From Terriglobia bacterium (lineage in GTDB: Bacteria > Acidobacteriota > Terriglobia > Terriglobales > Acidobacteriaceae), in NCBI GenBank assembly GCA_020073105.1, contig JAIQFW010000020.1:1-51942 (forward strand): 51,942 bases of DNA, in the 5' to 3' direction. Shown piece by piece: positions 34,487-43,854 of this stretch. A program made the translations under genes and the position numbers. The notes beneath the pieces are model-generated. The model did no database searches, had not been told where the DNA came from, and worked only from the letters and a program-made list of their open reading frames with translations. The stretch's first letter is position 1. Every line of letters starts with the position of its first letter.

Positions 34487-36379
34487 TCAGGTCTTGGCCG
34501 GATCGAGGGATCGAACCAAAGGTTGGTCATTTCCCGCGTTGCCTTCGCCGGGCGCTTCAGCCACCGGCAATCGCAGGCGGAAGGTGGTGCCCTGCCCGTT
34601 GACGGACTCAAAGTCGACTGAGCCGTAATGCCACTGCATCACCTGGTAGGTCTGGGCCAACCCGATCCCGCTGCCACCTTTCTTGGTGGTGAAGTACAGC
34701 TCAAAAATCTTTTCCTGAATTTCGGGGGGAATGCCGCCGCCCTGGTCCTGAACTTCGGTGATGACCGTGTCTTCCTCGCGGCGGACCGAGATGGCCAGAG
34801 TCCCGCCCTGCGCCATGGCCTGCACGCCATTCAGCACCACGTTCAGGATGGCTTGCTTCATGAAGTCAGTGTCCACTTTCACGCTGAGCGGGTCCGGGGA
34901 ATAGGTCCGCGTAATGGTGACGCCATGCTGCTCGGCATCGGGCATGGCCAGCAGGACGACCTCGTCCAGCAGGCGGCGTAGGTCGATCTCCTCGATGTGC
35001 AGATCACGCGGCCGGGTGAAATCCACCAGAATCTGCACCACCCGGTCGAGGCGGTGGATCTCGCTGCCGATAATGTCCATGTGGCGGCGAGTGTCGGGAT
35101 CGATCTGCTGCAGCTTGTTTTGCAGAAGCTGCAGGTGCAGGACGATGGCGTTGATGGGATTCTTGACCTCGTGGGCCACGCCGCGGGTAAGGCGCCCGCT
35201 GGCTGACATGCGCCGCGACATCTCGATTTCATCGCCGATTTGCCGCACCGACTCGGCGTCCCGCAGAGTCAACAGGGCGCCGATCGGCGTTCCCCGTTCC
35301 TGGATGAAATCAAGCGCAACCTGCACTCGCTTTCCATTCGAAGTCTCCCATTCGCTGGGGACAATCGGGCGCCGGAGATGAAAGCTTTCCAGCAGCAGTC
35401 CACCCAGAGCTGAGTCCGGGGAAAAGATCTCCTTGGCCGTGCGGCCCAGCAATTCGTGCCGGGGCCGGCCGAGGAAATGTTCCACCGACGCGCTGACCAG
35501 CACCACGCGCGCATCCCGGGTGAAAAGCATCAAGCCGTCTTGCAGATTGGCCATGATCTGGTCGACGTTATCTTTCAGGGCCGAAAAGATTTCTTTGGCA
35601 TCGCGCATCTGGCGTCCCAGGTGGGCGATCTTCAACGTAACCAGCCCGTATTCGTCGTGGCCGGAGTCTTCTTCGGAGAGGGCATCGGCATGCCCCAGGG
35701 TCACGCTGTCGAGGGTGCGGCTGATGCGCTCCAGAGGCCCCAGAGCAATATGGGAGAGTCCGGCCGCCAGCACCAAGGAGAGAAGTACCGCAATGGCAGA
35801 GAGAATAACTGCCTTGCGCAAACTTGGAGTGAGGTCGCTTTTCAGGAAAACCGTGGAGATTCCCAGTCGCACGCTGCCAAAGGGCGCTCCATTCAACTGC
35901 AAGGGCATGCGCACTTCATAAACTGTGGGCGGGTTATAAACCATGCGGAGTTGGCGGCGGAAACGGGCCTCCTGCAGCCGTTGAAAGTCAGGGCGGTCCA
36001 CGACTTGTTTGCCCACCAGATACGGATCGGAATGCAGAATGGCTTTGCCGGTGGTGTCGACGATCGATGCGTCATAGACAAACGGCCAGTTGCTGACCAC
36101 CGTTCCTATCATCGCGTTCAGGTCTTTGTCGGTACCCAGGTAGTAGGCGATCGTGCGGCGCACGGCCTCCGGGTTGTTGGTGTTGACCGGCGTGCTGGTC
36201 AAGTCTGGGGCAGCGTCACTGGCGAGGTCCGCTATTTGCGAAGTCAAATAAGACGCATTGTTGTGGGCGGTGTTGATTTGCTGGCGAAGAATCTGTGAGA
36301 CGTAGATGTAGGAGAAAAACGAAGCCATGACCGTCACCATGAAGGTGATGGCCAGCACGATCTGGGTTCTTCGACGCAT
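34487..36379 (-). CDS. Membrane sensor histidine kinase (HAMP-PAS-HisKA-HATPase)
   Basis: The 630-residue protein has two membrane helices (about 8-28 and 190-212) around a periplasmic sensor region (about 30-188). A HAMP-like linker follows (about 212-265), then a PAS domain (about 275-375), a DHp domain with phospho-acceptor His403 in 'GVAHEVKNPINAI', and an ATPase domain with N box 'QAILNVVLNGVQAM', G1 'QDQGGGIPPE' and 'TTKKGGSGIGLAQT'. It probably phosphorylates the response regulator encoded 65 bp upstream on the same strand. The start follows GAGGT. Stimulus unknown. Confidence 0.92.
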   Translation of the reverse strand: MRRRTQIVLAITFMVTVMASFFSYIYVSQILRQQINTAHNNASYLTSQIADLASDAAPDLTSTPVNTNNPEAVRRTIAYYLGTDKDLNAMIGTVVSNWPFVYDASIVDTTGKAILHSDPYLVGKQVVDRPDFQRLQEARFRRQLRMVYNPPTVYEVRMPLQLNGAPFGSVRLGISTVFLKSDLTPSLRKAVILSAIAVLLSLVLAAGLSHIALGPLERISRTLDSVTLGHADALSEEDSGHDEYGLVTLKIAHLGRQMRDAKEIFSALKDNVDQIMANLQDGLMLFTRDARVVLVSASVEHFLGRPRHELLGRTAKEIFSPDSALGGLLLESFHLRRPIVPSEWETSNGKRVQVALDFIQERGTPIGALLTLRDAESVRQIGDEIEMSRRMSASGRLTRGVAHEVKNPINAIVLHLQLLQNKLQQIDPDTRRHMDIIGSEIHRLDRVVQILVDFTRPRDLHIEEIDLRRLLDEVVLLAMPDAEQHGVTITRTYSPDPLSVKVDTDFMKQAILNVVLNGVQAMAQGGTLAISVRREEDTVITEVQDQGGGIPPEIQEKIFELYFTTKKGGSGIGLAQTYQVMQWHYGSVDFESVNGQGTTFRLRLPVAEAPGEGNAGNDQPLVRSLDPAKT

Positions 36380-36444
36380 ACCTCAGTTACGAACGTGAAC
36401 CGGGGCCCCAACCGGGGGTTAGGCGATTACCGCGCACGGGCACG

Positions 36445-37839
36445 CTAGCCCGTCGGTTCGTCTTTGTCGGCGGCAGCACTGCCGTACTCCTTCAGCTTAT
36501 TATGCAGGGTTTTGAGGCTGATGCCGAGGATCTCAGCGGCGCGGGTCTTGTTGTTACTGGTCGAATCGAGCGTCTTCAGGATCAACAGCTTCTCGGCCTC
36601 CTCCACGGTCGTTCCCACCGCCAGGTGTACGGCGGTTGGGTCTTCCGACGAGGTGCGCACGGTAGCTTGGCCGAAGCCGGGGGGAAGGTGCTTGGTCTCG
36701 ATCACCGCTCCTTCGCACACGATCACCGCACGTTCCAAAGTGTTGCGCAATTCCCGCACGTTCCCCGGCCAGGAATAATTCTGAAATGCATGCAGCACGG
36801 CTTCGCTGACCGCGGCGACCTTTCGACCGTGCTTAGTGCTCATGTCTTGCAGGAGATGGTCCACCAAAGGGGGAACGTCATCCTTGTGCTCCCGCAGCGG
36901 CGGCATGTGGATGTTGAAAACATTCAAGCGGTAGTACAAATCGTTTCGCAGCTCACCGTGAGCGACGGCGTCTTCGGGCACCTTGTTGGTTGCGGCCAGA
37001 ACGCGGACATCGACCGTAGTCTCGACTTTGCTGCCTAAACGTCGGACCTTGCGGTCCTCCAGCACGCGAAGCAGTTTGGCTTGAGTCGCCACTGGCATCT
37101 CGCCGATTTCGTCCAGAAGCAAGGTTCCGCCTTCCGCCAGTTCAAAGCAACCGGTGCGGCGCTCGAGTGCGCCGGTGAAAGCCCCTTTTTCGTGGCCGAA
37201 GATCTCGCTCTCGATCAGCGTCTCCGGGATGGCGGCGCAATTAATGGGGACGAACGGCTTACTGCGTCGCGGGCTGAGCTCGTGGATGGTGCGTGCCACC
37301 AGTTCTTTGCCGGTTCCACTGGCGCCGGTGATGAGCACGGACGCGGTACTGGGGGCCACCATCTCGATGAGGCGGAAGATCTCCTGCATCTTCTTGGAGG
37401 AGCCGACCAGGGTCCCCAGAGAGCCGGCGTCACGCAGCTTGCGCCGTGTGACCTCCAGCTCAACCCGAGTTCCCAGCAGGGCAGAGGCGTTCTGCAGAAT
37501 GGTGCGCAAACGGTTGGTGTCGATGGGCTTGGTGATGTAGTCGTAGGCGCCCATGCGCATGGCCTGCACGGCGCTGTCGATGGTGCCTTGGGCGGTAACC
37601 ACGATGACCGCAATCGTCCGGCTGTCGGCGGCAATGCGCTCCAACAACTCCAGACCTCCCATGCGCGGCATCTTCAGATCGGTGACCACGATGGCCGGCG
37701 ACCAACTGCCAACCTTTTCGAAGCCCTCCACGCCGTCGCGCGCCGTATCCGCGCGATAGCCCCAGGCAGAAACCAGCTCGGCCAGCCCGGCACGCTCGTT
37801 TTCTTCGTCTTCAACGATGAGTACTCGTTCTTCGCTCAT
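36445..37839 (-). CDS. NtrC-family sigma-54-dependent response regulator 1
   Basis: The 464-residue protein has a receiver (phospho-acceptor Asp54 in 'VVTDLKMPRMGG'), an AAA+ domain with Walker A '[16 protein letters not shown]' and the sigma-54 loop 'GHEKGAFTGALERR', and a Fis-type HTH at the C-terminus ('ILGISLKTLHNKLKEYG'). It activates sigma-54 promoters after phosphorylation. The ATG at 37839 gives the family N-terminus 'MSEERVLIVEDEEN'; the longer upstream frame lacks likeness. It forms a two-gene unit with the downstream histidine kinase. Confidence 0.94.
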   Translation of the reverse strand: MSEERVLIVEDEENERAGLAELVSAWGYRADTARDGVEGFEKVGSWSPAIVVTDLKMPRMGGLELLERIAADSRTIAVIVVTAQGTIDSAVQAMRMGAYDYITKPIDTNRLRTILQNASALLGTRVELEVTRRKLRDAGSLGTLVGSSKKMQEIFRLIEMVAPSTASVLITGASGTGKELVARTIHELSPRRSKPFVPINCAAIPETLIESEIFGHEKGAFTGALERRTGCFELAEGGTLLLDEIGEMPVATQAKLLRVLEDRKVRRLGSKVETTVDVRVLAATNKVPEDAVAHGELRNDLYYRLNVFNIHMPPLREHKDDVPPLVDHLLQDMSTKHGRKVAAVSEAVLHAFQNYSWPGNVRELRNTLERAVIVCEGAVIETKHLPPGFGQATVRTSSEDPTAVHLAVGTTVEEAEKLLILKTLDSTSNNKTRAAEILGISLKTLHNKLKEYGSAAADKDEPTG

Positions 37840-38126
37840 GACTGACTCATTATTGAGGTTGGCCGTCCCATCCTGCAAGTGAAGCGGTCGTGGTGAGTGC
37901 AGAGTCCGACCGGAGTCGAAGGTATCAATGTGAGACCCGCGCATCGGCTCTAGAAACTAGACTCGATTCGAACCCGCCGAGTATGATGGTTGGGCCAGAT
38001 TCCATTGGAAAAATCTGCAATCAGACACAGCTTTCAAGCAGGACTATCTTTAGCGGTTTCCATGCCCGGAGCCCCGATCTTGCACGCGAGCATGGACTTT
38101 ACGGACCGCGAAATCTTGGAGGAGAT

Positions 38127-39740
38127 ATGTTGCCTAATCGCAACACGAGTACTGGGCGCGTACTGATTTCTAGCTTGCTGTTCAGCCTAGCGGTGTTGTT
38201 GTTACCAACCTCGGCACTTGCACAAGAGGATGAGACTCCGAAGTATGAGATCTTTACGGGATATCAATGGCTGCATCCGGGTGCGAAGGTCCCGATCGCG
38301 GGCCAACCGCCTACGGCGCCGCTTGGCCAGAATCTGCCCGACATGCCGGCCGGGGCCGGGGCCAGCTTCACCTATTTCTTCAACCGCTACCTGGGCGTGG
38401 AGGCTGACGCGGGCGGAAACAAGAAAGATGATGGCAACGAGACCACATTTTCGGTGGGCCCGCATCTGGAATTGCGCCGGGACCGGACCAACTTCTTCGT
38501 GCACTCCCTGCTGGGCTGGAATCATCTCACGCCCCCGGGTCTAGATGGACGTAACGGCATCGGAGTGATCGTAGGCGGCGGCATGGACCTTCAGATCACC
38601 AAGCTGATCGGGTTCCGCCTGTTCGAGGCCGATTGGGTTTGGGCCCACCACAATTTTTCTGACGAGGTTTCACCCAGCTTCCCTGACCTGCGCCGCGTGA
38701 ACCTGGAAGGCGTGAGGCTGCGCACCGGCCTGGTGTGGAATTTTGGCTATCCCCAGACGACGACCCCGACCGCAAGCTGCTCGGTGCAGCCTAGCGAAGT
38801 GATGGTGGGTGAGCCGATCACCGCCACCGCCACCACCAGTAACTTCAACCCCAAGCACACTCTGAATTACACGTGGTCCGGCAATGGCGGGAAGATTACC
38901 GGCAAAGACAATACCGCCAGCATCGACACGAACGGAGTCGCCGGTGGCAACTACACGGTGACGGCCCACATCACGGATCCGAAGATGAAGAAGGGCGGAA
39001 CCGCCACCTGCTCGGCGAATTTCACGGTGAAGGAACCGCCGAAGAATCCACCGACCATGTCTTGCTCGGCAACTCCGACCACGTTGCAGGCCGGGGGCAG
39101 CTCAACCATCACCTGCACCTGCACCAGTCCGGACAACGTTCCTGTGAGTGTGGGGGGCTGGACGGCAACTGGGGGCAACGTTTCTGGTAGCGGAAACACA
39201 GCCACGTTGAACACCACAGGAGCATCCGCAGGTCCGATTACGGTGAGCGCAACTTGTACCGATTCCCGCGGCTTGACCGCCCCGGCGTCAACTCAGGTTA
39301 CGGTGGAGAATCCGCCACCGCCACCGCCGCCGCAGGCCAGCAAGCTGAGCCAGTGCGACTTCCCCAACAAGGTGAAGCCGTGGCGCGTGGACAATACCTG
39401 CAAGGCGATACTGGATGACGTAGCCAAGAACCTGCAGCAGAACGCAGACAACCGCCTGGTCATCGTCGGCAACGCGGAGCCAACAGAGAAGCGTCCGAAC
39501 CTGGCGGCGGAACGGGCCGTCAATTCGAAGGCCTATCTGACCGGCGGCGAAGCGCAGTTGGGAATCGATCCCAGCCGCATCGAAACCCGCACCGGCAACG
39601 GCGGAACTCGGACTGCCGAGTACTGGATCGTTCCGGCTGGTGGCGTCTACTCAGGAGAGGGAACGCAGGTTGTGGATGAGTCCAAGGTGAAGGCCGTACC
39701 GGACCATCCTGCGGCTCCGAAGAAGAAAGCGAAGCCGTAG
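38127..39740 (+). CDS. OmpA-like outer-membrane protein with two Ig-like domains
   Basis: The 537-residue protein has a signal peptide (1-32, 'TSALAQ'), an N-terminal beta-barrel (about 35-215, 'YEIFTGYQWLHPG' to 'LRTGLVWNFGY'), two Ig/PKD-like domains (about 217-300 and 308-393, each with a Cys pair), a proline run (PPPPPPP) and a C-terminal OmpA-type domain (about 405-537, 'VIVGNAEPTEKRPNLAAERA') that would bind peptidoglycan. ATG 38127 follows TTGGAGGAGA. It is followed by a terminator. It may connect the cell wall, outer membrane and surface. Confidence 0.87.
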   Translation: MLPNRNTSTGRVLISSLLFSLAVLLLPTSALAQEDETPKYEIFTGYQWLHPGAKVPIAGQPPTAPLGQNLPDMPAGAGASFTYFFNRYLGVEADAGGNKKDDGNETTFSVGPHLELRRDRTNFFVHSLLGWNHLTPPGLDGRNGIGVIVGGGMDLQITKLIGFRLFEADWVWAHHNFSDEVSPSFPDLRRVNLEGVRLRTGLVWNFGYPQTTTPTASCSVQPSEVMVGEPITATATTSNFNPKHTLNYTWSGNGGKITGKDNTASIDTNGVAGGNYTVTAHITDPKMKKGGTATCSANFTVKEPPKNPPTMSCSATPTTLQAGGSSTITCTCTSPDNVPVSVGGWTATGGNVSGSGNTATLNTTGASAGPITVSATCTDSRGLTAPASTQVTVENPPPPPPPQASKLSQCDFPNKVKPWRVDNTCKAILDDVAKNLQQNADNRLVIVGNAEPTEKRPNLAAERAVNSKAYLTGGEAQLGIDPSRIETRTGNGGTRTAEYWIVPAGGVYSGEGTQVVDESKVKAVPDHPAAPKKKAKP

Positions 39741-39764
39741 TTCGCTAATCAAACAGTAAGATTG

Positions 39765-39797
39765 GCCGGTTGGGCGTTGAGCTCAACCGGCTTTTTT
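39765..39797 (+). terminator. Rho-independent terminator after the OmpA-like gene
   Basis: An 11-bp stem, including one G-T pair (39765-39775 with 39781-39791), with a 5-base loop is followed by TTTTTT. It is 25 bp after the stop codon. Confidence 0.92.
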
Positions 39798-39851
39798 CGG
39801 GCGCGTGGCCCGCATTCGCTTTTTTGTCTGCACTATTCCAACTGGGGGTGC

Positions 39852-39884
39852 CCCATCCTAGCGCGTTCTTTGCGCTAGGGTGGG
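39852..39884. repeat. REP-like hairpin in the long intergenic region
   Basis: A 13-bp stem (39852-39864 with 39872-39884) with one G-T wobble and a 7-base loop. It begins a GC-rich tract and is likely a dispersed palindrome rather than a terminator, since an efficient one already lies 55 bp upstream. Confidence 0.6.
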
Positions 39885-40190
39885 AGGCAACCCTGCAAGC
39901 ATCGAATTCGGAGAAGTGTCAGTGAAATTGATTTTGCCAGAGTCGAACCTTCCACCCACAACCTCCCCGAGCAAAACCGGCTCGGATGGGGCACCCTCCA
40001 GAATTCAATCAGGCCGTAAGGCCGGGCCAGCCCCCCGGGCCAGCCCCCCCACCAGACGTTCAAGCGGACTCGAACCTGGGCGGCGAACGGAACCCGTGCA
40101 AAGGCCTTTCCCTTCGGTAACTTGCCCGGCCCGTGCTACCCTGTCACGCTGGGCCTCTGAGGGATTCCTTCCTTGAGGGGCAACCGAATC
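39885..40190. other. Gene-free tract before the BNR/YCF48-like gene
   Basis: No coding frame with family likeness is present. The tract contains two adjacent copies of a 13-bp GC unit (GGGCCAGCCCCCC at 40024-40036 and 40037-40049). No promoter or RNA gene could be supported. Confidence 0.5.
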
Positions 40191-42194
40191 ATGACTTTGG
40201 GACCACACAGCTTCGTCAACGGTAAGCTATTGATAACACTATCGGTTATTCTGCTCTGCGCCAGCGCCTGGGCGGGCCAGCAGTGGACCACATTGGGTCC
40301 GGACGGCGGCGATGTTCGCAGCCTGACTTTCGATCCGCAGAATCCGGATCACATCTTCCTCGGGACCAGCACCGGAACGATCTTCAGTTCGACCGACGCC
40401 GGCCACAACTGGTCCCGTTTCGCCCACCTCGGCAGCGGCGACGACTACGTCATCGACCACGTTGTGGTGGATCCGCAGCATTCGGAAAAGATCTATGTCG
40501 CGGTCTGGAGCGTAGAGAACCAGCAAGCCGGCGACCTGTTCCGTTCCCACGATGGTGGCAAGACCTGGGAAGTGATCCCGGCTATGCACGGCAAGTCGAT
40601 CCGGGCGTTCTCCATGAGCGCTTCTGATTCGAAGGTTCTCGTCGCTGGCGCCCTGGATGGTGTGTTCCGCAGCAAGGACGCGGGCAAGAATTGGGACAAG
40701 ATTTCTCCAGTCAATTCCGAGATCAAGAACATTGAATCGATCGCCATCGATCCCAAAGACTCGAACGTGGTTTACGCCGGCACCTGGCACCTGGCATGGA
40801 AAACGGACGACGGCGGAGCCAACTGGCACCACATCAACAAAGGCATGATTGACGACTCCGACGTTTTCTCGATCATCGTGGATTCGTCGAATCCGTCGGT
40901 GGTATTCGCCAGCGCCTGCTCAGGCATTTACAAGAGCCAGGCGGCGGGCGAGCAGTTTTCCAAGATCCAGGGCATTCCATTCTCGGCACGGCGCACCCGT
41001 GTGCTGAAGCAGGACCCGAGCAACCCGGCGGTGGTCTATGCCGGTACGACTGAAGGACTATGGAAGACCGCAGATTCCGGCAAGACCTGGAAGCGAGTCA
41101 CCAATCCTGACGTCGTCGTCAACGATGTCTTCGTCGATCCGCGCAACTCGCAGCGCGTCTTGTTGGCAACCGATCGCGCCGGCGTGCTGGCCAGCGACGA
41201 TGGCGCGCAGAACTTCGCGGCCTCGAACCACGGCTACGTGCATCGTTACGTGACTGCGATCCTGGCCGACAAGAAAGATCCCAACACCATTTACGTGGGC
41301 GTGGTCAACGACCGTGAGCACGGCGGCGTCTTTGCCTCGCACGACGGCGGGCAGCATTGGATCCAACGCAGCGCCGGGCTTGACGGCCGGGACGTGTTCA
41401 CCTTGAAGCAGGCTGCCAATGGTGAACTGGTCGCGGGCACGAATCGTGGCATGCTGATGATGGCGCGCAACGCCTCGTCCTGGAGCCCGATTAACACTGT
41501 TATTGAAGAGAACGCTTCCGCTCGGAAAACCAAGAAGGGCGCGGCTGCCAAGACGGCTGTCCGCTCGGTGCTGACTGCCCGGGTGAACGACATTGAGATC
41601 ACTCCGAAACGCTGGCTGGCTGCGACTTCAGCGGGGCTGTACACCAGTTCCAACGCCGGGCAGAGCTGGAGCGGCGGACCCGTTATGGGTAAGAAAGACT
41701 TCGTCTCAGTGCAGGCGGACGGCGACCTGATTGCCGTGGCCACTCGCAGCAGCGTTCTCATCTCCACCAACGGGGGGACGAGTTGGAAGGAGTCGAACAA
41801 TCTGTCTCCGTTTGTCAGCAGCATTCGCGGTCTGACGATTACTCCTGACAAGCAGATCATCATTGCCTCTCGCGAAGGCGCCTTCCGAAGCCCGAACGCA
41901 GGCGGTGGATGGGAGCACATGCAGAACGGTCTGCCGGACAAGAACATCAGCTCCGTTGCCTACGACGAGAGCCGCAGCCGGTTACTTGCCACCAGCACGG
42001 AAACGGGAGTTGTGTTTGAGAGTGCGGATGGCGGGCAGAGCTGGCATCGCGGTCCGGACACCGGATATCCGCTGCGCCACATCAGCGTGGTTCACGGACG
42101 GTTCGTGGCCGCAACGCCGTTTGACGGCGTCGTGGTCCAGCCGGAAAACGACAACCGCAGCGCGTCTGCCGGTGTCGGCAGTTCGAACAACTAG
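40191..42194 (+). CDS. Secreted YCF48/VPS10-like BNR propeller protein
   Basis: The 667-residue protein has a signal peptide (about 1-28) and many Asp-box repeats: 'SSTDAGHNWSR', 'RSHDGGKTW', 'RSKDAGKNW', 'KTDDGGANW', 'KTADSGKTW', 'SHDGGQHW', 'SSNAGQSW', 'STNGGTSW', 'ESADGGQSW'. This is the architecture of photosystem-II-stability-factor-like (YCF48) and VPS10/sortilin-type propellers, probably two propellers. It has no enzyme motif. The ATG at 40191 follows GAGGGG; a TTG at 40173 is the alternative. Likely extracellular binding or glycan contact, not proven. Confidence 0.85.
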   Translation: MTLGPHSFVNGKLLITLSVILLCASAWAGQQWTTLGPDGGDVRSLTFDPQNPDHIFLGTSTGTIFSSTDAGHNWSRFAHLGSGDDYVIDHVVVDPQHSEKIYVAVWSVENQQAGDLFRSHDGGKTWEVIPAMHGKSIRAFSMSASDSKVLVAGALDGVFRSKDAGKNWDKISPVNSEIKNIESIAIDPKDSNVVYAGTWHLAWKTDDGGANWHHINKGMIDDSDVFSIIVDSSNPSVVFASACSGIYKSQAAGEQFSKIQGIPFSARRTRVLKQDPSNPAVVYAGTTEGLWKTADSGKTWKRVTNPDVVVNDVFVDPRNSQRVLLATDRAGVLASDDGAQNFAASNHGYVHRYVTAILADKKDPNTIYVGVVNDREHGGVFASHDGGQHWIQRSAGLDGRDVFTLKQAANGELVAGTNRGMLMMARNASSWSPINTVIEENASARKTKKGAAAKTAVRSVLTARVNDIEITPKRWLAATSAGLYTSSNAGQSWSGGPVMGKKDFVSVQADGDLIAVATRSSVLISTNGGTSWKESNNLSPFVSSIRGLTITPDKQIIIASREGAFRSPNAGGGWEHMQNGLPDKNISSVAYDESRSRLLATSTETGVVFESADGGQSWHRGPDTGYPLRHISVVHGRFVAATPFDGVVVQPENDNRSASAGVGSSNN

Positions 42195-42590
42195 ATCAAG
42201 AGCGAGTCCATGAAGGAGCGGCGCAAGCCGCTCCTTATGTTGTTGCGTCATTGTATTTCGGAGGAACCTGAAATATGCAAATGCCCTGTGCTTAACGCCC
42301 CCAAAGCATCTCGTGCGTTCCAAGTCAGGTTAGTTCCCTCCTGTTACAGCCTTGTAAATTCTCGTAATTTCGCTGGCAGTGCAGGAAGTTCCGGTATATA
42401 GTGCCGCCCCTAAGTTTATGATGCCAACCGTTGCTGACGGCTACATATTCGTTGCCGGTGGCGCGCCCGGATACCTCATCACCGGCGTTCCTGCCCGCCG
42501 CTGCTGCCGGTTGGCACGTCGTACTCATGCCCCGGGCAGTTTGACAATTTTGCACTGAGATGGCCTTGTGTCCCTTGTGGAAGGACTCTT
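42195..42590. other. Intergenic region before the FG-GAP gene
   Basis: The 396-bp tract contains a hairpin with a GCAA tetraloop right after the propeller gene (next entry). It also has a TTACA-N4-TGTAA inverted repeat (42344-42357) and a TATATA sequence (42395-42400) that may be part of a promoter. Otherwise nothing coding is seen. Confidence 0.45.
42213..42236 (+). terminator. Hairpin after the YCF48-like gene
   Basis: A perfect 10-bp stem (42213-42222 with 42227-42236) closes a stable GCAA tetraloop. The T-tract behind is poor (ATGTTGTTG), so termination is likely but not certain. Confidence 0.6.
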
Positions 42591-43814
42591 GTGAGAAGAA
42601 GTTGCTGGAGCTTGGTCGCATTATTAGTGGCGGTGATTGGTGCCTTGTTTTCCTTGGCATCTGAGACACAACCGGTGAAGGCGGCCGACGGGGAAGCACA
42701 CGCCCGGATTTCGTTTGCCCCGGCCATCACCGAGATCAGCCCGGTATTGTATCCTCAGTCGATTGCCGCTGGGGACTTGAACCACGATGGGAGGGCTGAT
42801 CTGGGGGTGGTGGGAGAGGAGTATGGTGGGCTATGCACGACGCTAGACCCCCTTTCGTTGGCTATCTCCAACAAGTGGGACTGCACGCAGCCCGCTGGGG
42901 ATGCGCCCGAGCAGGTAATTTTTGCCGATGTGAACGGTGATGGAAACCTCGACGAGGTCACAACTGACGTTGACCTTCCCGTGACCGTAGTGGGTTTTGG
43001 CGATGGGCATGGGCGGTTCCCCAAGGGAGCGGGGCTTCGCAGCGGTGCCTGCGGCTATGCGAGCTGGCAAGGGGCGGTAGCAGACCTGAATGGTGATGGC
43101 ATCCCCGATATCGTGGTGACGGTGCTGGGTCAGGCAGGCAATCCAGGTTGCTTGGCGGTTTTCATGGGCCAGGGCAACCGAAAATTCGCCAAAGCTCAAA
43201 CAATCAGTAGTGGCGGCAGCCATCCATATTCGGTCGCCATCGGGGACCTGAATAATGACGGTATTCCGGATCTAGTAGTTGCAAACTTCGGAACTCAATC
43301 AAACGGGGACTATGGAAATTTAGCGGTGCTGCTGGGCAATGGGGATGGTACCTTCAGAAAACCGATTCGTCACGTTGGACTGCATGACCCGAAGCTGGTG
43401 ATTCTCGCCGACTTCAACGACGACAGAAACCTGGACGTGGCCGTATTGGACAATGGCGGGAATGCGGTCTGGATTGCCCTGGGAAAGGGCGACGGCACTT
43501 TCCTTCCGGCTGCCAGGTTTCCAGCCGGGTACGCGCCCATCTCCGTGGTAGCCGCTGACCTCAACGGCGACGGGATCATGGATTTGGCGGTGTCGAATTT
43601 TGCCAATCCTAAACCGTGCTATGTTTCGGTCTTAGTTGGTAATGGCGATGGTACATTTCAGAAACCCGCCCACTTTGCGGTGGGTGTCAGCCCCGCGCAG
43701 GTCGTTGCGGCCGACTTCAACGGCGATGGCAAGCCTGACTTAGCGACTATTAATGAGGGGTCTACCATCAGCATCCTGCTCAACACCACACCCTCGCCGA
43801 GCCCGCGTCAGTAA
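42591..43814 (+). CDS. Secreted FG-GAP/VCBS repeat propeller protein
   Basis: The 407-residue protein has a signal peptide (about 1-31, 'PVKAAD'). It then has repeated FG-GAP blades with calcium-type motifs such as 'GDLNHDGRADLGVV', 'ADVNGDGNLDEVTT', 'ADLNGDGIPDIVVT', 'GDLNNDGIPDLVVA', 'ADFNDDRNLDVAVL', 'ADLNGDGIMDLAVS' and 'ADFNGDGKPDLATI', six to seven blades in all. It resembles integrin-alpha-like surface propellers. The start is GTG 42591 after GGAAGGA. Function unknown. Confidence 0.87.
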   Translation: MRRSCWSLVALLVAVIGALFSLASETQPVKAADGEAHARISFAPAITEISPVLYPQSIAAGDLNHDGRADLGVVGEEYGGLCTTLDPLSLAISNKWDCTQPAGDAPEQVIFADVNGDGNLDEVTTDVDLPVTVVGFGDGHGRFPKGAGLRSGACGYASWQGAVADLNGDGIPDIVVTVLGQAGNPGCLAVFMGQGNRKFAKAQTISSGGSHPYSVAIGDLNNDGIPDLVVANFGTQSNGDYGNLAVLLGNGDGTFRKPIRHVGLHDPKLVILADFNDDRNLDVAVLDNGGNAVWIALGKGDGTFLPAARFPAGYAPISVVAADLNGDGIMDLAVSNFANPKPCYVSVLVGNGDGTFQKPAHFAVGVSPAQVVAADFNGDGKPDLATINEGSTISILLNTTPSPSPRQ

Positions 43815-43854
43815 AAGCCGCCCAAGTTCATGGCCCAGCGAATGGCACCGATTC

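Noticed and set aside
37840-37944. N-terminal extension of NtrC-type regulator 1
   Set aside because: The family N-terminus starts at the ATG 37839; the extra residues show no likeness.
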